From assembly GCA_015068905.1 (NCBI GenBank), contig SVJQ01000001.1, positions 124,001-188,000 on the forward strand: a stretch of 64,000 bases of DNA, in the 5' to 3' direction. Below, one piece after another: positions 35,310 to 43,996 of the stretch (position 1 is its first letter; every line of letters starts with the position of its first letter). The notes below the pieces were generated by a model that did no database searches, was not told the DNA's origin, and saw nothing but the letters and a program-made list of their open reading frames with translations. The translations under genes and the position numbers were made by a program. Source of the stretch: Oscillospiraceae bacterium (GTDB taxonomy: Bacteria > Bacillota > Clostridia > UBA1381 > UBA9506).

Positions 35310-36350
35310 CTAATTTATAAGCTCAGGATCATAATATTCGCCGTTTATCAGCACTTCAAAGTGTAAGTGCGCCCCTGTTGAGGTACCTGTTTTTCCAACC
35401 TTGCCAATGGTTTGTCCCCTTAAAACAGTATCGCCTTTTTTAACTTGTATATCTTGTGTCAGGCTTGCATATACAGTTTGAACGTTATCCCTTTCAATGA
35501 TAACAAAGTAGCCCTTTTCGGCGTTGTATCCTGCTTCGGATACGGTTCCATACATTGCCGAGTTTACATCTGTTCCCTCCGGTGCAACAATATCAATCCC
35601 GTTATGCTTTTTGACCTCTCCGGTAATGGGGTGAGTGCGGGTGCCGTATCGGCTTGAAATTGGCATTTCACCATCGCAGGGCCATGTAAAGCCTTGTAAT
35701 ATAAAGGCTGATGGTGTTTCACCGTTTATGGTAAACATAAAATCAAAAGCCTCATTTTTGTTTGTCAACCCCAATCCGTTATGAAGCATATATCTCAAAT
35801 AAGTATAGGGGACATAAGTTTTGTTTCCAATTAACAAAGGAGTTTCTTCCGGCATAATCAATTTCAACCCCATAACGGGTTTTTCATCGTTTACAACAGC
35901 TAATCTTGTATTTCTGTTATGTGAAATATCTATTGTATCACTATTTATTTTGATTATATATGAAACAGGCTCTCTTTGTTCATTCTCTGTTACTCTTATG
36001 TAAATGGTTCCGTCATCCCAAGTAAGCTCGTTACCCTCAATTTTAAATACACCCAATTTCTCGAAGGTTTCTCGCAGTGGGAAATAGGTCATGTTGTTCT
36101 GTATAAAGGGTTTGTTTTTAAGGGTAATCATTTCGCCCTTTGCATACAATGTTATCAGCTCTTTTGATTCCTCGTTATCAAGCGCAGCCATCACAACGGT
36201 TGCACATAACATAGTTACGGCTACCAACACAGCCATGACACAGGACATGATTTTAGAAATTCGTCCGCTTTTGGAGCGGATTTTGGTAAATCTGTTCTGC
36301 AACTGCTTTTTATTAGCACTCATTTTTGTTGTGTAGATGTTTTCTAACAT
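35310..36350 (-). CDS. Membrane-anchored M23 peptidase of the BlaI/M56 operon
   Basis: A 346-residue protein. Residues 1-58 are a short cytoplasmic segment with the motif YTTKMSANKKQLQNRF and a membrane helix. A copper-amine-oxidase-N-like stalk domain follows (FPLRETFEKLG, TYVPYTYLR), then a C-terminal LytM/M23 zinc peptidase with HNGIDI and HLHFE metal ligands in place. It should cut peptidoglycan cross-bridges outside the cell. The ATG at 36350 is preferred; GAGGTG lies upstream and the GTG at 36359 overlaps it. It is the last of three paralogous anchor proteins. Confidence 0.85.
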   Translation of the reverse strand: MLENIYTTKMSANKKQLQNRFTKIRSKSGRISKIMSCVMAVLVAVTMLCATVVMAALDNEESKELITLYAKGEMITLKNKPFIQNNMTYFPLRETFEKLGVFKIEGNELTWDDGTIYIRVTENEQREPVSYIIKINSDTIDISHNRNTRLAVVNDEKPVMGLKLIMPEETPLLIGNKTYVPYTYLRYMLHNGLGLTNKNEAFDFMFTINGETPSAFILQGFTWPCDGEMPISSRYGTRTHPITGEVKKHNGIDIVAPEGTDVNSAMYGTVSEAGYNAEKGYFVIIERDNVQTVYASLTQDIQVKKGDTVLRGQTIGKVGKTGTSTGAHLHFEVLINGEYYDPELIN

Positions 36351-36383
36351 AAAATTCACCTCTGATTTGCTATTGTGTAGTCG

Positions 36384-37250
36384 TCAATTGTTATTGGCGT
36401 TATAATATTTTTTTACCACCCAGATGCCGTTTTCATCACGCTGTACAGGTTTGAAAAGTTCAATGATATACGATGCATCATCAGTGGTGTATGTTGCGCT
36501 GCATTTTGTACCATCGCCGGCAAAGACGGTTATTTCACCATTTCCCATACCCATACCTTCAAAGAATGCTTGTATCACTTGCTGTGCATCTGTTCGCCAA
36601 GAGAAATGGCCATTATCAACCTGAAATTGTAAATCACAAATATAGGGATAGGTTATCCATTCGGCATTTCCAAGGTATGGGGTTTTACTGTCTATGCCAC
36701 CAAAGGTAAAACTTATATCATAGTTGTAGTTATATCTGTTAATAATCCATTCCACATAGTCAAATGGAATATATATAATTCCGTTTCTTAACATAGGTGA
36801 AGTGGGTGTCAAAACATCATTTTGGGTGTTGTTCCAAAAATTGATATATACTATTTTGTTTTGCCCGATATGGATTTCATAATTACTTTGGTGCTCATCA
36901 ATTTTTATTTGTATTTTTCCGTTATCCCATTTAATTTCACTTTTATCTGTAAGTTCTAAAGTATCGAAAAGTTCTATGAGCGGCAAATATACAGTTCTGT
37001 CATAAAAGAAAGGCTTGTTGTTAAATTCTATATTTTCATTATTATAAAAAATTTTTACCTCGTGTTCTTCGGTGCTATCAAGCGCAGCCATAACAACGGT
37101 TGCGCATAACATGGTTACAGCTACCAACACAGCCATGACACAGGACATGATTTTAGAAATCCGTCCGGTTTTAGAGCGGATTTTTGTAAATCTGTTCTGC
37201 AACAGTTTTTTATTGGCGCTCATTTTTGTTGTGTAGATGTTTTCAAGCAT
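36384..37250 (-). CDS. Membrane-anchored stalk-domain protein of the BlaI/M56 operon
   Basis: A 288-residue protein with the same first 58 residues as the following gene's product, nearly identical at the DNA level (YTTKMSANKKLLQNRF, then a membrane helix). The outside part begins with a copper-amine-oxidase-N-like module (FFYDRTVYLPLIELFDTL) and ends in an alpha/beta domain of about 80 residues (VIQAFFEGM ... IWVVKKYY) resembling DUF4829-type domains. No catalytic residues are evident, so it may bind a ligand. It lies between two genes of the same anchor type. Confidence 0.78.
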   Translation of the reverse strand: MLENIYTTKMSANKKLLQNRFTKIRSKTGRISKIMSCVMAVLVAVTMLCATVVMAALDSTEEHEVKIFYNNENIEFNNKPFFYDRTVYLPLIELFDTLELTDKSEIKWDNGKIQIKIDEHQSNYEIHIGQNKIVYINFWNNTQNDVLTPTSPMLRNGIIYIPFDYVEWIINRYNYNYDISFTFGGIDSKTPYLGNAEWITYPYICDLQFQVDNGHFSWRTDAQQVIQAFFEGMGMGNGEITVFAGDGTKCSATYTTDDASYIIELFKPVQRDENGIWVVKKYYNANNN

Positions 37251-37267
37251 ATCATTACCTCCTTGTA

Positions 37268-38461
37268 CTAATATAGCTTGTGAACTAACCAGCTTCCGTC
37301 ATTTTGTTTTTTACAGATTACATTTAAAAATCTTTTATGGGGTGGATTTATTTCACCTTTAATGTTATGCTCGGCAGTTACAGTAACGGAGTAAACTACT
37401 AACGTATCTGCTTTGGACCGAAGCAACTCAATATCGTTTTCAGACAATGTAATTTGAGCGTGCTCAGGCTCAGCAAAATAGATTTTAAGAAACTCATCTG
37501 TGTTTGCTTTTGACAAGGTCTCTAAGATTGCTTTTGTCATGCCGTAACACATTCCGTAAGCATCATCAATATACCCTTGTGTGATAAATTCATTTGTAAC
37601 AAGTGTTTTCATTGTTGTAAGATCTGATTTGTCAAAAGCAGCAAAAAAGTTTCTTACTGCTATTTCAGAGTTATCCATATATAATTTATTGTGTGTCGTT
37701 AAATCCGTTGTAGCGTTTAAAAGGTATCTGTTTTTAATCTCGTTATCAGCCTTATTAACGGTTATAAGCTGTATATCCTTTACCATTCCGGTTTCAGACG
37801 TCAGATAATATATTTTATCTTCGTTTACAACACAGTTGTTGCTATACCAGCCAATGGGGTTTTGGACTGTTTCAAAAGTATCTGAAATGCCTGTAAAAAG
37901 CTCCGTGTTTTCCGGCATGGTACCTTTTTTGACAGCTCCGTTGTCTAAAGCGACTATATATTTGTCATAGGACTTAATCTCATCAGCCGGGCCTATGGTT
38001 GAAAGATAAGCATATTGCCCGTCTTTGCTGATTTTAACATCTAAAACCGTACTACCTTGTTGATTATAGGCAAGGTTCAGCTTTTTTAAATTGATGACAA
38101 AATCTAATTCTGAGCTTAGCCTTGGGTCGGGTAGAGTTGCTTGTCTATGAATGATGAACAAGCCTTCTCCGTAATGGAAAACGAGTTTACTGTCATTAGC
38201 ATAGTCAATATCTGCCATCACTGCACCGATGGGGCGGCTCACAAACTCTGCAAATTCACTTTCTGTCATTGTGTAATCTTCATTGCTTGTGTTAATGGCT
38301 ATGATGGTGGCAGCACAAGCTATGGTAAGCAATATTGCGATAAAGAGAATTGCTGCTATTGTTTTAGAAGCCCGTCCGGTTTTAGAGCGGATTTTGGTAA
38401 ATCTGTTCTGTAGTTTTTTCTTATCCGTGCTCATTTTAGTTGTATACAGGTTTTCAAGCAT
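37268..38461 (-). CDS. Membrane-anchored sensor-like protein of the BlaI/M56 operon
   Basis: A 397-residue protein. The N-terminal segment (YTTKMSTDKKKLQNRF, IRSKTGRASK) and membrane helix match the sequence that follows the protease domain in single-chain BlaR1/M56 proteins. The outer part has a beta-propeller-like stretch (about 100-260) and a C-terminal domain of about 120 residues ending in DGSWLVHKLY, as in DUF4829-like domains. It starts 16 bp after the M56 gene. The ATG at 38461, 10 bp from GGAGG, is preferred over GTG at 38467. Confidence 0.8.
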   Translation of the reverse strand: MLENLYTTKMSTDKKKLQNRFTKIRSKTGRASKTIAAILFIAILLTIACAATIIAINTSNEDYTMTESEFAEFVSRPIGAVMADIDYANDSKLVFHYGEGLFIIHRQATLPDPRLSSELDFVINLKKLNLAYNQQGSTVLDVKISKDGQYAYLSTIGPADEIKSYDKYIVALDNGAVKKGTMPENTELFTGISDTFETVQNPIGWYSNNCVVNEDKIYYLTSETGMVKDIQLITVNKADNEIKNRYLLNATTDLTTHNKLYMDNSEIAVRNFFAAFDKSDLTTMKTLVTNEFITQGYIDDAYGMCYGMTKAILETLSKANTDEFLKIYFAEPEHAQITLSENDIELLRSKADTLVVYSVTVTAEHNIKGEINPPHKRFLNVICKKQNDGSWLVHKLY

Positions 38462-38476
38462 ATTCACTTCGCCTCC

Positions 38477-39304
38477 TTACTGAGCTAAATCGAGAATTGT
38501 TTTCATATAAAGCTTTTGCTCTTCGTCTGTCATCTTTTTTGTTACTTCCATATCGCAGGAAACCTCGCACGCCTCGCTGACATTGCTGCATAAGAGATAG
38601 GCAAGAGGGTTAAACCAATGCACGGCGTTCACAAAGAGGGACAGCCACTTAATCAGTAAATCTTTTCTTTTGTAATGTGTCAACTCATGCAAAAACACCA
38701 TACGCATATTTTCATCGGGGATTTCTCTGCAAGGAAGATAGACGACCGGAAACAGAACCCCAACCAGCATAGGTGACTGAATATCCTGAGACATTCTGAT
38801 TTTAATATGTCTTTTAATGCCAAGCTCTCTTTTTACCTCGCATAGCACAGCGTTTTCTGTTATTGTAACAGCACTCATGCGCTTACGGCTGATATAGAGA
38901 ATGTAACTGCTGATAACAATGATCAGATATATGCACATACCAAAAAGCCATAGGTAGCTGAGCAAATCAGTTAGCCCGATACGGTAGCTTGGTGTGATGC
39001 TTATCTCTCTTTCCTGAATGGGCGTATCCTCTATGACTACCATTCTCGGTGCTTCGCCTAATTCTTGAGGCGCGCCTTGCTGCACGACCTCATTTTGAGG
39101 GAGAAGCGGAATTTTTTGAACTTCTCTTGCAGGAATCAGCTTGTATACAGGTAGAATCATTGAAAGCATCACGGCAATCCAAACGTAGTATTGCCACCTT
39201 GCCGGGAATTTTTTTGCTGTAATGGGCTTTAAGAGCAAGAGCAGGGCGGTGATTCCGAAGCCTAAAAGACTCAGGGTAAAAACAGTTTTTAAAAGTTCAG
39301 CCAT
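38477..39304 (-). CDS. M56 family membrane metallopeptidase (BlaR1/MecR1-like), short form
   Basis: A 275-residue integral membrane zinc protease. The catalytic motif is MVFLHELTHYKRKD near residue 197 and a downstream glutamate is in SEACEVSCD. Four membrane segments are likely. In BlaR1 this domain is followed by a membrane helix and a ligand-binding domain; here the protein stops right after the protease domain at LDLAQ. The next three genes supply the missing part as separate proteins. The ATG at 39304 follows the BlaI stop by four bases and has GGAG upstream. Confidence 0.9.
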   Translation of the reverse strand: MAELLKTVFTLSLLGFGITALLLLLKPITAKKFPARWQYYVWIAVMLSMILPVYKLIPAREVQKIPLLPQNEVVQQGAPQELGEAPRMVVIEDTPIQEREISITPSYRIGLTDLLSYLWLFGMCIYLIIVISSYILYISRKRMSAVTITENAVLCEVKRELGIKRHIKIRMSQDIQSPMLVGVLFPVVYLPCREIPDENMRMVFLHELTHYKRKDLLIKWLSLFVNAVHWFNPLAYLLCSNVSEACEVSCDMEVTKKMTDEEQKLYMKTILDLAQ

Positions 39305-39308
39305 GGTA

Positions 39309-39680
39309 TCACTCCAACTCAAACATTTTTTTTAAATCTGCCATGTCCTCATTGGAAAGCTTTTCGTTTTCATACAGTGCCGCAACAAGGTTTTTAACAG
39401 AGCCTTTATAAATTTTGGACAGGAAATTTTCTGTTTCGCTTAAATCATATTCACTTTGCAAAAGCCGCGGATAATACAGATTTGTTTTTCCTTTCTTATC
39501 ACAACCGACTACCTCTTTTTTTAGCAGCCTCTGCAAAAAGGTGGAAACGGTAGAAGCGGTCCAGTCGTTTCCGTCAAGCTCTCTTACTACATCTGCAACG
39601 GTCATTGGCTTTTCAGCTTTCCAAAGGATTCGCATAATCTGATATTCAGAGTCGGTGATTGTGTGTTTGGCAGTTGACAT
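39309..39680 (-). CDS. BlaI/MecI family repressor
   Basis: A 123-residue winged-helix repressor. The N-terminal DNA-binding part reads YQIMRILWKAEKPMTVADVV, TVSTFLQRLLKKEVV; the C-terminal half forms the dimer interface and carries the usual M56-type cleavage region. It should repress its own operon until the M56 protease becomes active. Its promoter carries several dyads. AAGGAGG precedes the ATG. Confidence 0.93.
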   Translation of the reverse strand: MSTAKHTITDSEYQIMRILWKAEKPMTVADVVRELDGNDWTASTVSTFLQRLLKKEVVGCDKKGKTNLYYPRLLQSEYDLSETENFLSKIYKGSVKNLVAALYENEKLSNEDMADLKKMFELE

Positions 39681-39715
39681 TTTGTGTCCTCCTTATGTCA
39701 CATAAGATTGATGTT

Positions 39716-39774
39716 AGTGTAATTACACTTGTAGCTACTAAAAACAATATACCATGTGTAGCTACAAATGTCAA
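39716..39774 (-). promoter_or_regulatory. Promoter and candidate BlaI operators of the M56 operon
   Basis: On the minus strand TTGACA (39774-39769) and TATATT (39751-39746) are separated by 17 bp. The dyad TGTAGCTACA (39757-39766) lies between the two boxes, a second GTAGCTAC (39731-39738) just downstream, and a perfect 12-bp palindrome GTGTAATTACAC (39716-39727) beyond it. Their place in the promoter fits repression by BlaI. Confidence 0.75.
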
Positions 39775-39802
39775 TATAAAATTTAAAAAATTTTTTTGTG
39801 CG

Positions 39803-39839
39803 AAAAAGGCAAGGGTGTAAGATAACCCTTGCCTTTTAA
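39803..39839 (-). terminator. Terminator between carboxypeptidase gene and BlaI operon
   Basis: AAAAGGCAAGGGT pairs with AACCCTTGCCTTTT around a 7-nt loop. It lies downstream of the D,D-carboxypeptidase gene (stop at 39860, minus strand). Confidence 0.82.
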
Positions 39840-39859
39840 TAAAAGCATGTTTTTTATTA

Positions 39860-40996
39860 CTATCTGATGTTTAACAATTCCAGAAAGAATTTTTTAAAAT
39901 TCTCTCTAAGCGTCGGCTTTGGCGGCTCAACATAGTCGATGGAGGCACCGGCGAGTAAATCCATTTCGCATAGCTTTTTGCCATCGTATAAAACCGTCAG
40001 CTTTCCAAGCTGTGTGCCGGCAGCGATGGGTGCCGTGACCTCAGCAGGCAGCTTATAATCAAGCTTGATTTTAGAAAGGGTATCGGCATCTGAGTGTGAA
40101 AGGTAAAAGTCTTCTGCGGCAAGCAGCTCCACGGTTTTGCTGGCGCCACATGTAACGGGAATGCTTTTTAAAATCATATCTTTTAAAACCAAGGGCTTAA
40201 CTGAGAGTTGCGAAAACCCGTAGTTTAACATATTCGTGTGGTCGTTCCAGTCGTTTGGGGCGTTCAGCGTTACACAAATGACGGTGGCGTGGTTTTGAGT
40301 TGCGGCAGAGACCAAGCATCTGCCGGTTTTCTTGGTAAACCCTGTTTTAACGCCGATACAACCGGGATACAGGGAAAGAAGCTTGTTGTGGTTTGCAAAG
40401 CTGCGGGCTTTGCTGTCTTCATCCTGTGGCAGGCTTTTTTTCTTGGTAGCAACTATTTCTGCAAAGTCAGGGTTTTGTAAGGCTTCACGCGTGATGAGGG
40501 CAAGGTCATAGGCGGTGGTGTAGTGCCCCTTGGCATCCAGCCCGTTGGGGTTTTGAAAGGCTGTGTTTTTAGCGCCGATGGCGTGGGCTCGCTCGGTCAT
40601 CATCTTTGCAAAGTTCTCAACACTGCCGCCAACGTGCTCGGCAATGGCAATGGCAGCATCGTTGCCGGATTGGAGCATTAAGCCATAGAGCAGGTCTTGC
40701 ATGGTAAGGGTTTCGAAGGCGGCAAGATACATACTTGACCCTTCTGTGCCGGCAGCGTTTTTGCTGACGGTGACAAGCTCGTCGGGCTTTGTGTGTTCTA
40801 AAGCCAACAGGGCGGTCATGATTTTTGTTGTGCTTGCCATTGAGTGGGTTTGATATGCGTTTTTTTCATATAAAACTTTGCCTGTTTGTGCGTCTAAAAC
40901 ACAGGCATATTGCGCCGAAACAGAAAGGGCATTTGCCGGAAAGCGTAATGCGTTCAAAAAGATAACAAGCCAGATGCAGGATATGATTCTTTTCAT
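39860..40996 (-). CDS. D-alanyl-D-alanine carboxypeptidase (S11, DacF-like)
   Basis: A 378-residue penicillin-binding protein that trims the terminal D-alanine of peptidoglycan stem peptides. A signal peptide (to about residue 24) precedes the S11 domain with SMASTTKIM (Ser-x-x-Lys), SGN and KTGFT motifs, then a PBP5-type C-terminal beta domain and a short amphipathic tail (LRENFKKFFLELLNIR) for membrane attachment. The best match is the DacF/DacB group. It is monocistronic, AAAGGAG upstream. Confidence 0.93.
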   Translation of the reverse strand: MKRIISCIWLVIFLNALRFPANALSVSAQYACVLDAQTGKVLYEKNAYQTHSMASTTKIMTALLALEHTKPDELVTVSKNAAGTEGSSMYLAAFETLTMQDLLYGLMLQSGNDAAIAIAEHVGGSVENFAKMMTERAHAIGAKNTAFQNPNGLDAKGHYTTAYDLALITREALQNPDFAEIVATKKKSLPQDEDSKARSFANHNKLLSLYPGCIGVKTGFTKKTGRCLVSAATQNHATVICVTLNAPNDWNDHTNMLNYGFSQLSVKPLVLKDMILKSIPVTCGASKTVELLAAEDFYLSHSDADTLSKIKLDYKLPAEVTAPIAAGTQLGKLTVLYDGKKLCEMDLLAGASIDYVEPPKPTLRENFKKFFLELLNIR

Positions 40997-41148
40997 AAAG
41001 AAAACTCCTTTTCACGCGAGGATTTCTTTAAAGTATATGAAAAATTTTTATCCGGCATGAAAAAAAGTGTTTAAAGTTAGAAAAAAAGGGTATATATGTA
41101 TTACAGGATGATATCCTGCGTACAATACACAGACAAGGAGTGGATCTC

Positions 41149-41685
41149 ATGAAAATCACAATGACTGGAAAACAAATCGAATTAACACCTGCTTTGAAGG
41201 ATCGTATTACTGATCGTTTTGCAAGACTCGACAGATACTTCCACAAAGAAACGGAAGCTACCGTTACCATTTCGGTACAGCGCGAAAAGCAGGTTGTAGA
41301 AGCAACGGTCTACTCAGGAAATTTAATCGTTCGTGTTGAAGAAGCAACAGATGATATGTATGTAAGCATTGATAATGCTGTTGATATCTTAGAACGTCAG
41401 CTCAGAAAGCACAAAACAAGAATTGAAAAGAAGCTGAAGAAGGATACCTTTGAAGCGGCTGCTTTAGAACAAATCCCCTTTGCTGAAAAAATTGAAGAGG
41501 AAAAGGAATTTAAAATTGTTCGTACCAAGCGGTTTGAATCAAAGCCCATGAGCCCTGAAGAAGCAATCCTGCAGATGAATCTGTTAGGTCACCAGTTCTA
41601 CATTTTCACCAATGCAGAAACCGGTGAATCTAACGTGGTATATCAGAGAAAGAATGGCGACTATGGCTTGATTGAAGTTGTTTAA
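41149..41685 (+). CDS. hpf: Long-form ribosome hibernation promoting factor
   Basis: A 178-residue protein that binds the ribosome decoding region and joins 70S ribosomes into 100S dimers in stationary phase. The N-terminal S30AE domain (KITMTGKQIELTPALKDRI) is followed by a linker and the C-terminal dimerisation domain (FESKPMSPEEAILQMNLLGH), so this is the long form. The ATG at 41149 lies 8 bp after AAGGAG. Confidence 0.95.
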   Translation: MKITMTGKQIELTPALKDRITDRFARLDRYFHKETEATVTISVQREKQVVEATVYSGNLIVRVEEATDDMYVSIDNAVDILERQLRKHKTRIEKKLKKDTFEAAALEQIPFAEKIEEEKEFKIVRTKRFESKPMSPEEAILQMNLLGHQFYIFTNAETGESNVVYQRKNGDYGLIEVV

Positions 41686-41713
41686 TCTCGAAACCCGATA
41701 TGTTCTCAAACCC

Positions 41714-41760
41714 CAAGAGGTTGCAGCAAAATCATTTTGCTGCAACCTCTTATTTTTTTG
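41714..41760 (+). terminator. Terminator of hpf
   Basis: A 16-bp stem built on AAGAGGTTGCAGCAAAA and its complement is followed by TTATTTTTTT. Confidence 0.92.
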
Positions 41761-41820
41761 TTCTGTTATAACTTTTCGTGCTTTGCTCCATACTATTAAA
41801 AAACAGGATGGAGGCATAGT

Positions 41821-43125
41821 ATGAGTAAATCTTTGTGGATGGTGTCGGCAGAGTTGCCACACTTTAAAAGTCTGGAAGATAACATAAAAACCGACGTTTT
41901 GATTATTGGTGGTGGTATGTGCGGCTTGCTTTGCGCCCATTTTTTGCAGAAAGCAGGGATGGATTATATTCTGGTTGAGGCAGACAGAATTGCATCGGGG
42001 GTGACGGGGAACACAACAGCAAAAATTACATCTCAGCACGGACTTATGTATGATAAGCTTATAAAAAGCTATGGCATAGAAAAAGCACAGATGTACCTTG
42101 AAAGCAATCAAAAGGCGCTGGAGGAATATAAAAATATATGCCAAATGATTGATTGCGATTTTGAAGAAAAGGATGCCTATACCTATTCGGTTCGGGACAG
42201 GCGAGCGATTGAGGATGAAGTTCGTGCGGTCAATGCCCTTGGCTTTGGGGCGACCTTTGCAGAGCCGAAAGAACTCCCCTTTAAAACCTTGGGTGCTGTT
42301 TGCTTTTCGGGTCAGGCGCAGTTTCATCCTATCAAATTCGTCGCAGAGCTTGCAAAAGGTTTAAATATTTATGAAAAAACCTTTGTCAGAGAAATTGCAC
42401 CTCACGGGGTTTTCGCAAACGGCAAAAAAATTCAGGCAAAAAAGGTCATTGTGGCAACCCATTTCCCCTTTATCAATAAGCACGGCAGCTACTTTTTAAA
42501 GCTGTATCAGCATCGGTCCTATGTGTCAGCCTTTAACAAAGCACCGATTCTTTCAGGTATGTATGTAGACGAGGATAAAAAAGGCTTATCGTTTCGCAGT
42601 TATGGTAATTTATTGCTTATCGGTGGGGGAAGCCACAGAACAGGGAAGCAAGGTGGCACTTGGCGCGAAGTAAACCAAAGAGCAAGAGAATTTTATCCTG
42701 ATGCGGTTTTGCAAAACGAGTGGGCGGCGCAGGACTGCATGAGCCTTGATGGCATCCCTTATATCGGCAGATATTCAAAAAATACACCGGATTTATATGT
42801 GGCAACAGGCTTTAACAAGTGGGGTATGACAGCGGCAATGACGGCGGCAATGATTTTGTGTGATATGGTACAGGACAAGCAAAATGAATTTGCACCGGTA
42901 TATTCCCCTGATAGAAGCATCTTAAAGCCCCAGCTTTTTGTTAACGGCTTTGAATCTGCGATAAATTTACTGACCCCTACCACCAGACGTTGCCCACATT
43001 TAGGGTGTGCCCTTAAATGGAACAAAGCAGAGCACAGCTGGGATTGCCCTTGCCATGGCTCCAGATTTTCTGAGGAGGGAAAGCTTTTAGACGGACCTGC
43101 TACCGGTGATTTGCCGAAAGTATAA
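41821..43125 (+). CDS. FAD oxidoreductase (DadA-like) with C-terminal Rieske domain
   Basis: A 434-residue flavoprotein. The dinucleotide motif DVLIIGGGMCGLLCAHF is at residue 27, followed by the amine/amino acid oxidase fold. The last 45 residues form a Rieske [2Fe-2S] domain: CPHLGC and CPCHGSRF give the CxH...CxxH ligands. Related proteins in Firmicutes are annotated as glycine/D-amino acid oxidases with a Rieske domain; the substrate is not established. It ends in its own terminator. The sequence GGATGGAGG precedes the ATG. Confidence 0.88.
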   Translation: MSKSLWMVSAELPHFKSLEDNIKTDVLIIGGGMCGLLCAHFLQKAGMDYILVEADRIASGVTGNTTAKITSQHGLMYDKLIKSYGIEKAQMYLESNQKALEEYKNICQMIDCDFEEKDAYTYSVRDRRAIEDEVRAVNALGFGATFAEPKELPFKTLGAVCFSGQAQFHPIKFVAELAKGLNIYEKTFVREIAPHGVFANGKKIQAKKVIVATHFPFINKHGSYFLKLYQHRSYVSAFNKAPILSGMYVDEDKKGLSFRSYGNLLLIGGGSHRTGKQGGTWREVNQRAREFYPDAVLQNEWAAQDCMSLDGIPYIGRYSKNTPDLYVATGFNKWGMTAAMTAAMILCDMVQDKQNEFAPVYSPDRSILKPQLFVNGFESAINLLTPTTRRCPHLGCALKWNKAEHSWDCPCHGSRFSEEGKLLDGPATGDLPKV

Positions 43126-43127
43126 AC

Positions 43128-43164
43128 AAAGGGCGATGCAAGCAAAACGTTGCATCGCCCTTTT
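43128..43164. terminator. Bidirectional terminator after the Rieske oxidoreductase
   Basis: AAAGGGCGATGCAA pairs with TTGCATCGCCCTTT around an 8-nt loop, between the oxidoreductase and the convergent AraC gene. Confidence 0.9.
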
Positions 43165-43173
43165 ACTGTGGAT

Positions 43174-43977
43174 TTATATATTATGCCTGAATGAGAATTT
43201 GTTTGGTGTGGTGCCGGTGATTTTGCGAAAAGCATCATAAAAACCGCTGATGCTGTCAAAGCCGCATTCGTAGGCAATGTCTACGACCTTTAGGTCTGTA
43301 CTTGCAAGCAAGGTCATAGCACGGTCAATCTTTTTTGCCATTACATATTTTTTAAAGGAAACGCCGTTTGCTTTAGCAAACCACCGTGAGAAGGAGCTTT
43401 CTGTAAAGCCGGCAAAGCTTGCCGTTTTTTGGAGAGAAATTTTGTCAGTTATGTTTGCATCAATGTAGTCAAGTATCTGGGACATCTTTTTATCATATTT
43501 TCCTGCCGGTGCAACAGAATAACCCAAAAAGCGCTCAGCTTTTATAAAAAATTCTGTCAGCTTGGCTGATGCCAGTTCGCAATAGCTTTCCTGCTTTGCT
43601 TCGAGCTCTGCATACAGTTCTGACAAAAGAAGGCACAGCTCCGGATTGTTAAAAACCCCATTTAATTTGTCAATGCACATGAGAAAAAACGAAAAATGAT
43701 AACTGTCTGTAAATACCCGACGGTCCAGGCAGATAACCTGCAGAGAAAAGCCTTTTTCGTCATACTTTATAAAGCGCCTTTTCTGGTTATCACTTAAACA
43801 AATAATGTGACCCGGTGTAACGATATGCTTTTGCCTGTTAATCTGCCAAACAGCGCTGCCGTGGGAAACAAAACAGATATGCAGGTCGGGGTAGGAGACG
43901 GCTTCTTTAAAAATTTTAGAATCTTTTGTTTTGTGTAAGGTATAAAAGGTGCAGTTTGAATCCGTTATTTTAATCAT
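43174..43977 (-). CDS. AraC family transcriptional regulator
   Basis: A 267-residue regulator with an N-terminal cupin sensor (AVWQINRQKHIVTPGHIICL) and a C-terminal double helix-turn-helix (ISLQKTASFAGFTESSFSRW, VVDIAYECGFDSISGFYDAF). The ATG at 43977 follows GAGGTGA; the longer frame to 44025 runs into the promoter. It is divergent from the 44130-46726 gene pair, which it probably controls. Confidence 0.92.
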   Translation of the reverse strand: MIKITDSNCTFYTLHKTKDSKIFKEAVSYPDLHICFVSHGSAVWQINRQKHIVTPGHIICLSDNQKRRFIKYDEKGFSLQVICLDRRVFTDSYHFSFFLMCIDKLNGVFNNPELCLLLSELYAELEAKQESYCELASAKLTEFFIKAERFLGYSVAPAGKYDKKMSQILDYIDANITDKISLQKTASFAGFTESSFSRWFAKANGVSFKKYVMAKKIDRAMTLLASTDLKVVDIAYECGFDSISGFYDAFRKITGTTPNKFSFRHNI

Positions 43978-43996
43978 AATTTCACCTCGCGTATTC

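Noticed and set aside
41584..42327. A 247-residue open frame on the minus strand
   Set aside because: It lies opposite hpf and the Rieske oxidoreductase, both clear genes, and has no ribosome site or recognisable domain.
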